A stretch of 64,000 nucleotides of DNA from an uncultured Planctomycetia bacterium (GTDB taxonomy: Bacteria; Planctomycetota; Phycisphaerae; Phycisphaerales; SM1A02), in NCBI GenBank assembly GCA_937871505.1, contig CALMPF010000026.1, forward strand, positions 186,001 to 250,000. Reading direction: 5' to 3'. Position 1 is the stretch's first letter. Each line of letters opens with the position of its first letter. Shown here in pieces: positions 17,095-30,009 of the stretch. Both the position numbers and the translations under genes were made by a program. The notes beneath the pieces are model-generated. The model was not told the origin of the DNA. It saw only the letters and a program-made list of their open reading frames with translations, and made no database searches.

Positions 17095-20414
<3,320 letters not shown>

Positions 20415-20420
20415 GCCGCG

Positions 20421-20426
20421 AGTGTA
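20421..20426 (-). promoter_or_regulatory. -10-like TACACT, thuA-like gene
   Basis: Minus-strand TACACT with exactly 6 bases to the ATG (20414); no Shine-Dalgarno sequence. Confidence 0.5.
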
Positions 20427-20563
20427 CTGCGGCGGTGCGGCTGCGGCGTCCGTTCAGGAGTCGCCACGCGCCGTGAGAGGCTCCCTCCGAGCGCACGCCG
20501 GAAGTGGACGGACCGACGCGGCCGCCTGCGACGTCGGTCGGAATCGTCGGCAACGATGCCCTC

Positions 20564-20908
20564 ATGGCCCTCCGACGATCCCATCGACGCAGCCGAGCGA
20601 CGCCGGGCCTCGATGCGTGGTCGGTGGCAGTCGGCGCCGTCGCAGCGGCGCTCGGCGGCGTCGTCATTCTGCTCGCGGTGATCGGTCCGCCGACCGTTCC
20701 GCAGGCGCTCTGGCTCGCCCGGCGGGCCGATCTGGCCCGCTCCGCGGCGTGGCTGGCGATCGCTTCCGCCGCGTGCTCGATCGTGCTGATCGGGGTCGGG
20801 CCGCGACGGGTTCGCCTCGCCCTCGGCCTCGCGTGGGCGATCACCGCGGCCTTCGTGCTCTGGAGCCAGCGCGCCCAGGCCATCGCGATCTTCCGAGCTG
20901 CGTGGTGA
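20564..20908 (+). CDS. Small membrane protein of unknown function
   Basis: 114 residues from the ATG at 20564 with three hydrophobic helices (GAVAAALGGVVILLAVIG, AAWLAIASAACSIVLIGVG and LGLAWAITAAFVLW). No family recognised. The frame is open 60 bases further upstream. It lies between two minus-strand transcription units, with no neighbour to suggest a role; codon use is consistent with coding. Confidence 0.55.
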   Translation: MALRRSHRRSRATPGLDAWSVAVGAVAAALGGVVILLAVIGPPTVPQALWLARRADLARSAAWLAIASAACSIVLIGVGPRRVRLALGLAWAITAAFVLWSQRAQAIAIFRAAW

Positions 20909-21006
20909 CCCCCGCAAGACCACGGCCGAAGCGAGGCGGATGAACCGGGCGCCCGGCTCCCTGCCTCGGCATCCTCCTCCCGCGGCGTCGTCCAAGAGGG
21001 CGCCCG

Positions 21007-22086
21007 TCACGGCGCTCGATCGCGCCCGGTCGCCGCCGCCCACGTGACATGTCCCAGCTTGCGTCCCGGCCGAGGCGCCTTGCCGTAGAGATGCACGGAT
21101 GCCTCGGGATCGCTCAGCAGCGCCGCGAGGCTCGGCGTCTCGCCGACGAGGTTGAGCATTCTCACGGCGCCGCGGGCGCGGGGGTCTCCGAGCGGCACTC
21201 CGAGGATCGCGCGCAGGTGGTTCTCGAACTGGCTGGTCACGGCTCCTTCGATGGTCCAGTGGGCGCTGTTGTGCACGCGCGGAGCCATCTCGTTCCCGAT
21301 GAGCCTCCCGTCGTGGACGAAGAACTCGATGCAGAGCACGCCGACGTGCTCCAGCGCCTCCATCGCGGTCCGAAGGTGCCGTTCGGCGACGGCGCCGAGC
21401 GCGGCCTCGTCGGTCGCAGGGACGTCCGACCGGTGCAGGATCCCCTCGCGGTGGACGTTCTCCGTCAGCGCGTGGACCGCCGTGCTGCCGTCCGGCGCCC
21501 TGGCGCCGACGATCGAGACTTCGCGCTCGAAGGGGACGAACGCCTCGAGGATCGACGGCACCTCGCCGACGCGCCGCCATGCCGCGCCCAGCTCGTCGGC
21601 GGCGCGGATCACCGCCTGCCCCTTTCCGTCGTAGCCGAGGCGTCGGCGCTTGAGGACCGCCGGCAGCCCGACGCGCTCGAGGGCGCTCTCGAGCGACGGG
21701 CGATCATCGACGGCCGCGATCGCCTGGACCGGAACGCCGATGGAGCGGAAGAACTCCTTCTCGCCGAGGCGGTCCTGGGCCACCTCGAGCGATCGCGAAG
21801 AGGGTCGAAGGCGGGCGGCCGCGGTGCCTCCGCCGACGAGCCCTTCGAGAAACGCCGCCGCCGCGATGGGGACGTTCTCAAACTCGTAGGTGACCGCCGA
21901 CGCGCCCTCGACGAGCCTGCGCAGCGCGGCCTCGTCGTCATAGGCGCCGACGATCAGATCGGCGACCTGCCCGGCCGGCGCGTCTGGGTCTGGATCGAGG
22001 AAGCGAAAGCGGAGCCCGAGCCGGTGGCCCGCGAGGGCGAGCATCCTGCCGAGCTGCCCTCCGCCGAGGACCGCGATGAGCGTCAT
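21007..22086 (-). CDS. purK: 5-(carboxyamino)imidazole ribonucleotide synthase PurK
   Basis: 359-residue ATP-grasp enzyme making N5-CAIR from AIR, bicarbonate and ATP in purine synthesis. Starts with the typical [18 protein letters not shown]-grasp elements [14 protein letters not shown] and [16 protein letters not shown] are intact. Overlaps purE by 4 bases (ATGA) and is the second gene of the purE-purK operon. Confidence 0.96.
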   Translation of the reverse strand: MTLIAVLGGGQLGRMLALAGHRLGLRFRFLDPDPDAPAGQVADLIVGAYDDEAALRRLVEGASAVTYEFENVPIAAAAFLEGLVGGGTAAARLRPSSRSLEVAQDRLGEKEFFRSIGVPVQAIAAVDDRPSLESALERVGLPAVLKRRRLGYDGKGQAVIRAADELGAAWRRVGEVPSILEAFVPFEREVSIVGARAPDGSTAVHALTENVHREGILHRSDVPATDEAALGAVAERHLRTAMEALEHVGVLCIEFFVHDGRLIGNEMAPRVHNSAHWTIEGAVTSQFENHLRAILGVPLGDPRARGAVRMLNLVGETPSLAALLSDPEASVHLYGKAPRPGRKLGHVTWAAATGRDRAP

Positions 22087-22622
22087 GAAGCGCGCTCCGC
22101 GGTCCCGGCGGCTTCAGCCGCAGTCGCCGCGTCCTTCGACGGATCGCCACCTGCAAGCACCGCCGCGGTCTGGGCGCTTCGGAACGCCTCGAGCCGAGCG
22201 CGGATCTCCGGCCGACCGCGAGCGACGATCGCCGCGGCGAGCAGCCCCGCATTGACGGCGCCGGCCCGTCCGATCGCCAGCGTGCCGACGGGGATGCCCG
22301 CCGGCATCTGCACGATGGAGAGCAGGGAGTCGAGCCCGCCGAGCGCCTTGGTTTCGACCGGTACGCCGAGGATCGGCAGGGCGCATTTGCTCGCGGTCAT
22401 TCCCGGAAGGTGCGCCGCTCCTCCGGCACCCGCGATCACCACCTCGATCCCGCGGGACTCTGCGGTCCCGGCATACTCGAAGAGAAGCTCGGGCGTGCGG
22501 TGGGCCGAGACGACGCGCGTCTCGTGCGGCACTCCGAGCCGCTCGAGGATCTCGGCTGCGTGGCGCATCGTCTCCCAGTCGGAGCGCGATCCCATGATGA
22601 TGCCGACCAGCGGTGCCGACAT
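22083..22622 (-). CDS. purE: N5-CAIR mutase PurE
   Basis: 179-residue mutase converting N5-CAIR to CAIR. The class-I motifs are present: [35 protein letters not shown] and PVLGVPVE-like [15 protein letters not shown]. The last ~20 residues are an Ala-rich tail. The frame stays open to 23558 on the same strand, but the upstream part overlaps the transaldolase gene antisense and is not PurE. Start 22622 is supported by TACGCT 6 bases upstream. Confidence 0.96.
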   Translation of the reverse strand: MSAPLVGIIMGSRSDWETMRHAAEILERLGVPHETRVVSAHRTPELLFEYAGTAESRGIEVVIAGAGGAAHLPGMTASKCALPILGVPVETKALGGLDSLLSIVQMPAGIPVGTLAIGRAGAVNAGLLAAAIVARGRPEIRARLEAFRSAQTAAVLAGGDPSKDAATAAEAAGTAERAS

Positions 22623-22628
22623 GCCGGG

Positions 22629-22634
22629 AGCGTA
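22629..22634 (-). promoter_or_regulatory. -10-like TACGCT, purE
   Basis: Minus-strand TACGCT exactly 6 bases before the purE ATG; no Shine-Dalgarno sequence. Confidence 0.5.
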
Positions 22635-22907
22635 CCACCGCGCTGCCGGATCGAAGCGCTCGCGGCGGGCCTGCGAAGCCCATCGCGTCCTTTCCCGAGG
22701 GCGCCGACCCAGTCGCCGCTTCCGGGGGAGGGCGGCTGCACGGTGCGGGGCGCGGCCCTCCGAGGCGCCGGAGCGCGGGGACCCGACCGCGCCGTCGCGG
22801 AGCGCCGCCGTGCCGGGATCGCTCCGCGCTTGCGCGCCCTGAACCCAGCACGCCGAGGCCCGGCGGCGAGCAGGCCTCCATCGCCTGCGGCGATCGCTGC
22901 GGCCTCG

Positions 22908-22913
22908 TAGACT
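22908..22913 (+). promoter_or_regulatory. -10-like TAGACT, transaldolase
   Basis: TAGACT exactly 6 bases before the ATG at 22920; no Shine-Dalgarno sequence. Same hexamer and spacing as dut (48149). Confidence 0.5.
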
Positions 22914-22919
22914 CCGGCC

Positions 22920-23570
22920 ATGGACATCTACATCGACACCGCGAACCTCGACGAGATCAAGCGCGCCGCCGGCCTCGGCGTGCTGGACGGAGTCACCACG
23001 AATCCGTCGCTCGTCTCGAAGGAGGGCGTCGATTTCCACACCCGGCTGAAGGAGATCTGCGCCGTCGTCCAGGGGCCGGTGTCGGCGGAGGTCGTCGCCA
23101 CCGAGCACGACGGGATGATCGCCGAGGCGGAGCCCCTGACGAAGATCGCCCCGAACATCGTCATCAAGCTTCCGTCCACCGAGGACGGAGTGCGCGCCTG
23201 CAAGACGCTCAGCGATCGCGGCGTGCGGACCAACCTCACGCTCTGCTTCCAGCCGCTCCAGGCCTTGATGGTCGCGAAGGCCGGAGCGTTCCTCGTCAGT
23301 CCCTTCCTCGGCCGCCTCGACGATGTCGCCACCGATGGCCTGGAACTGGTCCGGCAGATCCGGCAGATCTACGACAACTACGGCTACCAGACCAAGATCC
23401 TCGCCGCGTCGATCCGCAGCCCGATGCATCTGGTGCACTGCGCGATGATCGGCGCGGACGTGGCCACCGTCCCCTTCAAGGTGATCCAGCAGGTGATGAA
23501 GCACCCGCTCACCGACGTCGGCCTGAAGACCTTCCTCGACGACTGGGCGAAGGCGCACGCGAAGGGCTGA
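22920..23570 (+). CDS. Transaldolase (small FSA/TalC type)
   Basis: 216-residue TIM-barrel aldolase of the short transaldolase/fructose-6-phosphate aldolase group, acting in the non-oxidative pentose phosphate pathway. Motifs: [13 protein letters not shown] at the start, [12 protein letters not shown], and the Schiff-base lysine Lys83 in NIVIKLPST; then [20 protein letters not shown]-like barrel strands and SPFLGRLDD. Transaldolase versus F6P aldolase cannot be settled by eye. Transcribed divergently from purE, 297 bases away, with a -10-like element 6 bases before the start. Confidence 0.92.
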   Translation: MDIYIDTANLDEIKRAAGLGVLDGVTTNPSLVSKEGVDFHTRLKEICAVVQGPVSAEVVATEHDGMIAEAEPLTKIAPNIVIKLPSTEDGVRACKTLSDRGVRTNLTLCFQPLQALMVAKAGAFLVSPFLGRLDDVATDGLELVRQIRQIYDNYGYQTKILAASIRSPMHLVHCAMIGADVATVPFKVIQQVMKHPLTDVGLKTFLDDWAKAHAKG

Positions 23571-23729
23571 GCGCGCCGACGACGGCCGCGGAAGCGGTCA
23601 TCCGCCCGGCGCCGTCCGCTGTGCAGCGAGGACGGCGCCGCCGAGCGGGCCGGCATCGCCGGGGGACGGAATGGGGAATCGCCCGGCCGCCGACGGCCGC
23701 TTGGCGAAAGCGCCGCGCGGAGAGCCCGA

Positions 23730-25220
23730 CTATCTCACCAGCAGCGCGATCAGCAGTCCCGCGTTCGCCGCGAGGCTCACGATCAGCGTCGCCGAGAGGA
23801 CGATCAGGAGCGACCGTTCGGCTGCCGGGTTCCGCAGCCTGGGGATGTCGCCGCGGCTCGGCGCGACTGCGGGCGCGGTCTTGAGCTCATGGACCACGTG
23901 GGACAGGTCGAGCTTGCTCTGGGCGAAGTGCGGCGGCTTCCCATCGAGGACGAGCTCGATGTCGGTCGTGAGATCGGCGGCGTTCTGGTAGCGATCCCGC
24001 GCGTCCTTCGCCATCATCATCTCGATGATCTGGGCGCAGCCGGCGGAGATCCTCGCATTGATGTGATCCGGAGGCGCGAGCTCGCTCTTCAGATGCCGGT
24101 GCATCACCTCCGAGGGGTTCTTGCCTTCGAAGGGAACGCGACCCGTCACCATGTGGTAGAAGGTCGCGCCGAGTCCGTAGATGTCCGCAGGCGGACCGAT
24201 GTCGACCTGTCCGCGGATCTGCTCCGGCGAGATGTAGTACGGAGTGCCGTAGGCGCGGCCGCTCTCCGCCTCGGCGGCCTCCTTGTCGCTGAGGGCGCGG
24301 GCGAGACCGAGGTCGGCCAGCTTCACCGTTCCCGCGCGGTTCAGCATGATGTTCTTCGGCTTGATGTCGCGGTGGATGAAGCCGCGCTCATGGGCGTGCT
24401 GGAGCGCGGAAGCGACCTGCCTGATGACCTCCAGCGCCTCCTTCTCCGAGAAGCGCTTCTTCTGCACGATCCGGTCGTAGACCGTCTCGCCGTCAACGTA
24501 CTCCATCACGAAGTAGTGATGGTCTCCGGCGCTGCCGACGTCATATGCGGCGACGATGTTGGGGTCGTTCAGCTTGGCCGCGGCGCGGCCTTCCTTGTAG
24601 AACCGCTCGATGAACTTGCGGTTGCTGGAGAACTTCTTCGGTAGGACCTTGATGGCGACGAGCCGGTCGAGCGAAAGCTGCCGCGCGAGGAAGACCGTCG
24701 CCATCGCCCCCGAACCGAGCTTCTTCAGGATGCGGTAGCCGGGGATCTTCTGGCTGGTCCGGTCGGCCTCGAAGTCGGTCCGGAGCCGCGCGAGCTGGCG
24801 CTGGGTGAGGAACTCGTTGTCGACGAGGACATCCGAGAGCGTGCGCGGCCGATCTCCGCCGGAGGACTCCTGAAGGAGCGACCGACAGAGGTCCAGCTCC
24901 TCGGACGTGATGAGGCCGCGATCGATGACGAGCTTGCCCAGGAGCGTGTCGAAGCCCGAACCGCTGCGGGCGCTCTCGCCGCTCGCGTCGCCTGCGAAGA
25001 AGGACGCCGCGGCGCTCCCGGAGGCGGCATCGACGCGTGCCGAGCCGCCGGCGGCCGATCGATCGGCGCGGTCTCCCTTCTCGCTCCGGCTGGACTGGGC
25101 TCCTTCGCGCGACGGTGCCGGCAGGCCGAGGTGATGCGTCGATCCCTCGCCGCTCTCCGCGAGGCGCAGGAAGTCCGGGCCGGAGCTCGCGGGGCGATCC
25201 TGTCTGTTCGGTTCGCTCAC
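23730..25220 (-). CDS. Membrane-anchored Ser/Thr protein kinase
   Basis: 496 residues. A Ser/Ala/Arg-rich N-terminus (~1-85), a helical region (~86-160, [21 protein letters not shown] and [14 protein letters not shown]) of the kind found before planctomycete kinase domains, then a Hanks-type kinase domain (~165-420): glycine loop [25 protein letters not shown], catalytic [11 protein letters not shown] with Asp285, DLGLAR in place of DFG, and [12 protein letters not shown] single C-terminal transmembrane segment (~472-494) leaves almost nothing outside, so sensing must be cytoplasmic or through partners. Note the DLG variation of DFG, common in this group. Convergent with the transaldolase gene. 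Confidence 0.9.
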   Translation of the reverse strand: MSEPNRQDRPASSGPDFLRLAESGEGSTHHLGLPAPSREGAQSSRSEKGDRADRSAAGGSARVDAASGSAAASFFAGDASGESARSGSGFDTLLGKLVIDRGLITSEELDLCRSLLQESSGGDRPRTLSDVLVDNEFLTQRQLARLRTDFEADRTSQKIPGYRILKKLGSGAMATVFLARQLSLDRLVAIKVLPKKFSSNRKFIERFYKEGRAAAKLNDPNIVAAYDVGSAGDHHYFVMEYVDGETVYDRIVQKKRFSEKEALEVIRQVASALQHAHERGFIHRDIKPKNIMLNRAGTVKLADLGLARALSDKEAAEAESGRAYGTPYYISPEQIRGQVDIGPPADIYGLGATFYHMVTGRVPFEGKNPSEVMHRHLKSELAPPDHINARISAGCAQIIEMMMAKDARDRYQNAADLTTDIELVLDGKPPHFAQSKLDLSHVVHELKTAPAVAPSRGDIPRLRNPAAERSLLIVLSATLIVSLAANAGLLIALLVR

Positions 25221-26305
25221 GGTGGGGAGGGGGGCCTCTTGAAGGGCGGGTGGACGGGGGGAGGAGGTCGGTCGTCCGTCGGCTGCGGCGTCGATCGTCG
25301 TCGCTGGACCGCGGTCGGGCGAGCCGGGAGCTGTGAAACGGGATCCGGGAATCGGGGTCAGCGGAGCGGGATCCGCGGGGTGGGATCCATGAACGGGAGC
25401 GGCGGAGGCTCATGCCTCCGCCCCCTCTTCGCAGTCGCCCGTGACTCGCAGCGCCCGCACCGGGCCATCCGTCCGGCGAGCGGGAAACTTGGCTGCGCGT
25501 CCTGGCAGCCCGCGCGACCAGAGGGCACGAGCACTCGCAGCGATGCTCGATGCGGCTCCTCCGCGAAGTGCGAATATCGCCGCGACCGCGACCGCGGTCA
25601 ACTCATCTCCGGGTTCGGACCAGTGATTGCCGCGACTTGAGAGCCATCGGAGACCCCTCAGTCCTCCAGAGCAGGCACGCCGCTTGGTGCAAGGCGCGCC
25701 GCCGGGAGTGCCGGCATCTCTCAGCGTCGAGGATGGGGACGGGCCTTTCGATGATCACCCTGCAACCTCGAAGCGAGCGGCCGCGCGGAGGGCTGTCGGC
25801 TCGTCAACGCAGGCGACTGCCGCGGTCCGCGCTCTCGTGCTCTGGAAGAGAGCCGGATTCGGTCAATGTTCGGTGGCCGGGCTGGACTGGCCAGTTAGGC
25901 TCGGAGGCCGACGAACACCAGTCGGGCCAGTCGGGCCTGCGCAGAGCGGAGACGTCACAGGAGGACGGGGAGGCGGTGGATCGGGCGAATCCCAAGCTCC
26001 GAAAGCGCCGCCGCGGCCTGCCTGCGAGGTCGGGAGCGATGATCCGCGTCGTGCGCATCACCATGTCCCGACAGCCAATACGCACCGGATAACCGATCGG
26101 ATCCTGCCCATCGTCGGTCCTCCGGCGCCGGCGCGCTTCAGCCCACCTCAGCTCTCTCGCGAGGTGACCGAGGCGGGAGCCAATCCGCGCTGCGGGCCAC
26201 TTGCCCGCTGGTGCCAAGTCAGCGGAGCTTCCGGCGCGGCGCCGGAGCGCTCGCGCGCCGTCGGCCTCCCGAGCCGATCCGCAGCGCGATCGCGTGCCCG
26301 GGTCC
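25221..26305. other. 1.1 kb without a recognisable gene
   Basis: The longest gene-free stretch of the window. The largest open frames have mixed composition and no resemblance to any family, and they lack the strong third-position GC bias of their neighbours. Local AT content looks higher than average around 25540-26120. It may hold a decayed gene, a non-coding RNA or the promoter of the kinase upstream; nothing specific could be identified. Confidence 0.4.
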
Positions 26306-26587
26306 TCACCGCATCAGCGCGACTCCGAGGATCGTCACCATGATGACCGAGGGCGCGGCGCTGACGCCGGCCGCCCAGCCTGGGTGTCCGGCGCGAACGA
26401 GGAAGACGCCGATCCCGACACCGGCCGACCCGAGCAGGAAGAGCCCGAGCATCCAGAGCTTGAGCGCGCGAATCTCCGGCGGCTTCGCGTTCGCGCCCAT
26501 GCCGAGACAGAAGACGATGGCCATCAGCGTGACCATGGTCGTGCAGAGCATCGCGAGAATGGCGGCGGCGACGAGCAGGTGCTTCAT
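26306..26587 (-). CDS. Small membrane protein (93 aa)
   Basis: Three hydrophobic helices: LLVAAAILAMLCTTMVTLMA at the N-terminus, LWMLGLFLLGSAGVGIGVFL and GVSAAPSVIMVTILGVALM. No family recognised. It follows the 118-residue membrane protein at 26625 on the same strand by 37 bases and is probably co-transcribed with it. The open frame extends upstream, but only the MKHLLVAAA start gives a sensible protein. Confidence 0.6.
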   Translation of the reverse strand: MKHLLVAAAILAMLCTTMVTLMAIVFCLGMGANAKPPEIRALKLWMLGLFLLGSAGVGIGVFLVRAGHPGWAAGVSAAPSVIMVTILGVALMR

Positions 26588-26624
26588 GACGTGCGATCGA
26601 CGGGGTCGACGTTGCGGGCGCCGT

Positions 26625-26981
26625 TCAGGACGCGGCCGCGACGCCGCGCCAGGCGGCGAGCCAGTAGTAGAGCAGCCACGCTGCGAGATATGCCACCGCG
26701 ATCCAGAGCGGCGCCTCGCCTTTGGCGAGGATCTGCCAGAGGCAGAATGCCGCGAGAGCGAGCGCGGTGACGGCGGCGACGTGGAGCAGCGGCCGGCTTC
26801 CCGGGAACAGGATCGCAGCGAACAGGATGGCGACGCCGATCGCCGGAAGTCCGATGAAGAGAGGGCCATGTCCGGAGGCCCCGAAGGACTGGCGGAAGGC
26901 GCTGCCGAGCAGCGCGAGCACCACGAAGCCGCCGCCGAAGAGGAGAGCGACGGTACCGAGGATCACGCGCAGGATGAGCAT
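26625..26981 (-). CDS. Small membrane protein (118 aa)
   Basis: Four predicted helices beginning directly at the N-terminus (MLILRVILGTVALLFGGGFV), ending in LAAWLLYYWLAAW. No family recognised. First gene of a probable two-gene unit with the 93-residue membrane protein. Confidence 0.65.
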   Translation of the reverse strand: MLILRVILGTVALLFGGGFVVLALLGSAFRQSFGASGHGPLFIGLPAIGVAILFAAILFPGSRPLLHVAAVTALALAAFCLWQILAKGEAPLWIAVAYLAAWLLYYWLAAWRGVAAAS

Positions 26982-27229
26982 GGGCGGTCGTTCCGTGTGC
27001 GGTCGCAGGTCGGGACCGCGTCGTGCGCGTCGAGGTCGGCGCGATGCTCAGATCGCGCGTCGCCGGTTCTGGCGGCCGGGGTTTCGGGGAGAGGTCGCGT
27101 CGTGCTCGTCGCGGCTACAGGTGCGGAGCGTGTGCAGACCTGCTCCCTGACCACAGAGACGGGAGCCGAGCCGGCGAGGCGCAGCGCGTCCGGAGAAAGG
27201 AGTCGGTGGCGCGGGGATCGTCGGTCCGA

Positions 27230-27395
27230 GCACTCCAGCGCCCCTTGGCTTCGTCGCGAGGTCGTCCGAAGTGGATGTTTCAGAAGGAGAAGCGACGCGG
27301 CTGGGGCGCGGACGGCCCCGCTGCGGGCCTTCAAGCCCCCCAATGTCGAGACGAGCTGCGAGCTTCGACGCCGTGAAACGCCGCTTCAGGCGTCC
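27230..27395 (+). repeat. Dispersed fold-back repeat, copy A
   Basis: About 165 bp resembling copy B (48853-49033) along most of its length: shared start GCACTCCAGCGCCCCTTGG, shared central GGCCCCGCTGCGGGCC palindrome and shared GCTGCGAGCTTCGACGC. The left arm GAAGTGGATGTTTCAG pairs imperfectly with the right arm GTGAAACGCCGCTTC. The terminal right arm found in copy B (ending GGAGTGC) is missing here. Confidence 0.75.
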
Positions 27396-27555
27396 TCCTC
27401 CACGCCGATCACGTCGGGACTCGCTGAAGCGCGACGGCGGAGAGGGCGCCGCCGATTCAGTCGCGCCACCGAGGTTCGCGCACTGCGGCGGGCGGGCTCG
27501 GCGCCTTGGGGGCGATGGCCCACTCCGGCGGACCGGATGCGTCGCCGCCCTTCCT

Positions 27556-27561
27556 TATACT
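27556..27561 (+). promoter_or_regulatory. -10-like TATACT before GT9 gene
   Basis: TATACT 14 bases upstream of the ATG at 27576; no clear -35. Gives a leader of only a few bases. Confidence 0.45.
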
Positions 27562-27575
27562 GCCGGCTCAGGCCC

Positions 27576-28781
27576 ATGCCGTCGTTCGAACGCATCCTGC
27601 TGATCCGGCCGAGCGCGCTCGGGGACGTCTGTCGGACGGTTCCCGTGCTCGCGAGCCTGCGGAGGGGGAACCCCGGGGCGCGGATCGACTGGGTGGTCAA
27701 TGAGGCGTACGTCGACGCGATCGCGCACCATCCGGCGCTGACGGCGGCGATCCCCTTTCCGCGGGCGCGGTTCGCGAAGTTCTGGCGGTCGCCCGCGCTG
27801 GCGACGGAGATCTGGCGCTGGGCGGTCGCCCTCCGGCGCACGCGCTACGACCTTGTGATCGACTGTCAGGGTCTCGGGCGCAGCGGGCTCATTGCGTGGG
27901 CGACCGGTTCGCGGCTGCGCGTCGGCTACGCCGATGCCCGCGAGGCGGGGTGGCTCGGGTACAACCGCCGCGTCGAGGTCCCGCGGACGTTGCACGCCGT
28001 CGATCGGATGCTCGCCCTCGCCGTGGCCGCCGACTCCGCGCCGCAGGTGGGCCGCCGCGCCGAACCGACTCGCGCCGCCGGTCAGCCGCAGGCCGACGAG
28101 CACCGCGCCATCCGGCCCGTCGCTGCCGTGCCGCAGGAGGACGTCCGGCTCGCGGTGCCGCCTGCGGGCGCGGCGTGGCTCCAGCGCTATCGACGGCAGA
28201 TCGACCTGGCGGCGGAGGAGCCCTACGCGGTGCTCGCCCCCACGGCTCGATGGATGGCCAAGCGATGGCCTGCGGCGCACTGGGCGAAGCTGGCAGGGCC
28301 GCTCGTCGAGCGCGGCTTCTCGCGGATCTTCCTGATCGGCTCCCAGAGCGAGCGGACGCAGGTCGGTGAGGCACTCCCGCCGCCGCCCCTGCGCAACGCG
28401 GTCGTGAACCTGGTCGGACGCACCAATCTCCGCGCGACGATGGCGCTGATCGCGGGGGCTGCGTTGGTGGTCGCGAACGACTCGGCGCCCCTGCACATCG
28501 CCGTCGGGTTTGACCGACCGCTCGTCGGGCTCTTCGGTCCGACCGATCCGGACCTGGTCGGGCCCTATGGCCGCCGCGAGTGGGTGATCCGGCCACCGCT
28601 GGACGACGACGCGCCCGGCCTGAGCTTCAAGGACCCCGCGGCCGCGCGCATCATGGAGGCGATTTCCGTCCGCGAGGTGGTCGCGATGATCGATCGCGTC
28701 CTTGCGGACCGCGCGGGAGTCGCCGCTGCGACGGCGACGGCCGTCATCGGGACCGCAGGCGATGAAGGGAGCCGCGCGTGA
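27576..28781 (+). CDS. Glycosyltransferase family 9 (heptosyltransferase-like)
   Basis: 401-residue GT-B enzyme of the WaaC/WaaF family, which transfers ADP-heptose onto the LPS core on the cytoplasmic face of the inner membrane. Motifs: FERILLIRPSALGDVCRTVP (the family's RxSxxGD start), YDLVIDCQGLGRSG, APTARWMAKRWPAAHWAKL and the C-terminal VANDSAPLHIAVGFDRPLVG with the D-S/T-G/A-x-x-H motif that binds the sugar nucleotide. An ~40-residue insertion (~160-200) is unusual. Start ATG 27576 opens with the family motif. Overlaps maf by GTGA. The lpxK and hldE genes downstream support an LPS-core role. Confidence 0.88.
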   Translation: MPSFERILLIRPSALGDVCRTVPVLASLRRGNPGARIDWVVNEAYVDAIAHHPALTAAIPFPRARFAKFWRSPALATEIWRWAVALRRTRYDLVIDCQGLGRSGLIAWATGSRLRVGYADAREAGWLGYNRRVEVPRTLHAVDRMLALAVAADSAPQVGRRAEPTRAAGQPQADEHRAIRPVAAVPQEDVRLAVPPAGAAWLQRYRRQIDLAAEEPYAVLAPTARWMAKRWPAAHWAKLAGPLVERGFSRIFLIGSQSERTQVGEALPPPPLRNAVVNLVGRTNLRATMALIAGAALVVANDSAPLHIAVGFDRPLVGLFGPTDPDLVGPYGRREWVIRPPLDDDAPGLSFKDPAAARIMEAISVREVVAMIDRVLADRAGVAAATATAVIGTAGDEGSRA

Positions 28782-29425
28782 GCGCCCGCAGGTTCATCCT
28801 GGCCAGCGCGTCGCCGCGGCGGCGAGCGCTGCTCCGCGCGGCGGGGATTGCGGCCGACGTGATGCCCGCCGATCTCGACGATACGACGGTGCCGTGGCGC
28901 GGGGCGGCTCCCGCCGCGTGGGCGATGGCGATGGCGTGGTTCAAGGCCCGCCGCGTGGCGTCCGCTCTCCGGATGCGCGGAGAGCTCGGGGCGGGCGATG
29001 CCGGCGAGGTCGCGGAGCCGCCCGGCGCGCTCTGGATCATCGCCGCCGACACGCTCTGCGACCTCGATGGCGGCATCATCGGCAAGCCTGCCGACGAGGA
29101 GGCCTGTCGGGCGACTCTTCGCGCGTTCCGATCGCGAGCTCACCGCGTCCACACCGGCGTGGCGCTCTTCGAGCCGAAGCGGAGCCGACGGCACGTCATC
29201 GTCGACTCCTCGACGGTGCTGCTCGGCGACCTCGACGATCGCGCGATCGAGGAGTACGTCGCCGAGGGCGCGTGGCGCGGGAAGGCGGGCGGCTACAACT
29301 TCGACGAGCGGGTCGCGGCGGGATGGCCGCTGCGCTGTCTGGGCGATCCCACCACGGTCACAGGCCTCCCCATGCGGCTGCTCGCGCGCACGCTGGCTGC
29401 CGATGCGCCCTCGGAGGCGGCATGA
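28778..29425 (+). CDS. maf: Maf-like nucleoside-triphosphate pyrophosphatase
   Basis: 215-residue house-cleaning enzyme that hydrolyses non-canonical or excess pyrimidine/dTTP-type nucleotides. Motifs: FILASASPRRRALLRAAG at the start (LASxSPRR), IIAADTLCDLDGGIIGKP, HTGVALF and GAWRGKAGGYNFDE. Some loop insertions (around 65-85) make it longer than the ~190-aa norm. GTG start overlaps the glycosyltransferase stop and its own stop overlaps the next gene, so it is embedded in the envelope operon. Confidence 0.9.
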   Translation: MSARRFILASASPRRRALLRAAGIAADVMPADLDDTTVPWRGAAPAAWAMAMAWFKARRVASALRMRGELGAGDAGEVAEPPGALWIIAADTLCDLDGGIIGKPADEEACRATLRAFRSRAHRVHTGVALFEPKRSRRHVIVDSSTVLLGDLDDRAIEEYVAEGAWRGKAGGYNFDERVAAGWPLRCLGDPTTVTGLPMRLLARTLAADAPSEAA

Positions 29426-30009
29426 TCGCGAGCGCCGTCGCTTTCCTCGGCGCCGGATGCGCGGAGCGCGGAGGCGCCCTGCTCGCGGCGGTGCACGCGC
29501 CCCCCGCGATCACGGTTCCCGGTGCGCTCATCGGCGGTGCGGCGCTGGGATGGCTCTGGTGGTGGCAGGGGCGCGACGGGGTTCCCGCAAGCCGGCGGCG
29601 GCTGCGCCGGATCTCGATCGTCGGGATGCTGATCCTGCTTCCGATGCTGGTGGCCGGAGCGAGCTTCGTCGATCCCGATCTCGAACCGCGGCGGTACGCG
29701 GAGACCTGGACGGTCGCGGTGGGACTCCTGGCCATCGTCGTGCTGCTCGCCGTCGTCGACGCATTCAACACCTTCCGCCTCCACGCGAAGGAGCAGCTCG
29801 ACGCGTCGCGCACGATGGCGCGGGAGATGGCCGAGCTCGCCGCGCGGCGGCTCGGCGACGATCCCGCCGAGATCAGCCGGCGGATGCGCGCTGCGGCGGC
29901 GCGGACCGGCGCCGCTGACGGGACGGAAGGCGGCGGTGCCGCGGTCGCGCCGCCGGCGGAGGCCGGCGGCGGCGGCGCATCGGATCCGCCGCCGGAGCCG
30001 CGGGCGTGA
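29422..30009 (+). CDS. Membrane protein of unknown function
   Basis: 195 residues with about three hydrophobic segments (around 6-45: GALIGGAALGWLWWW; 65-85: SIVGMLILLPMLVAGASF; 100-120: VGLLAIVVLLAVVDAFNTF), then a helical charged region (AKEQLDASRTMAREMAELAARR) and a Gly/Ala/Pro-rich tail. No family recognised. Four-base overlaps on both sides (maf and lpxK) argue for a role in the same envelope pathway. Confidence 0.75.
   Translation: MIASAVAFLGAGCAERGGALLAAVHAPPAITVPGALIGGAALGWLWWWQGRDGVPASRRRLRRISIVGMLILLPMLVAGASFVDPDLEPRRYAETWTVAVGLLAIVVLLAVVDAFNTFRLHAKEQLDASRTMAREMAELAARRLGDDPAEISRRMRAAAARTGAADGTEGGGAAVAPPAEAGGGGASDPPPEPRA

Larger units (their letters stand above)
26982..27575. other. 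594-bp intergenic region with dispersed repeat copy A
   Basis: No gene supported. Contains fold-back repeat copy A (27230-27395) and the putative promoter of the glycosyltransferase gene (TATACT at 27556). Confidence 0.5.

Noticed and set aside
22623-23558. Upstream extension of the purE frame
   Set aside because: It is antisense to the transaldolase gene and unrelated to PurE; purE has a well-placed ATG and -10-like element at 22622-22634.
25627-26343. 238-residue frame in the gene-free stretch
   Set aside because: No domain, no ribosome site, no third-position GC bias resembling the neighbours; kept as unexplained sequence.
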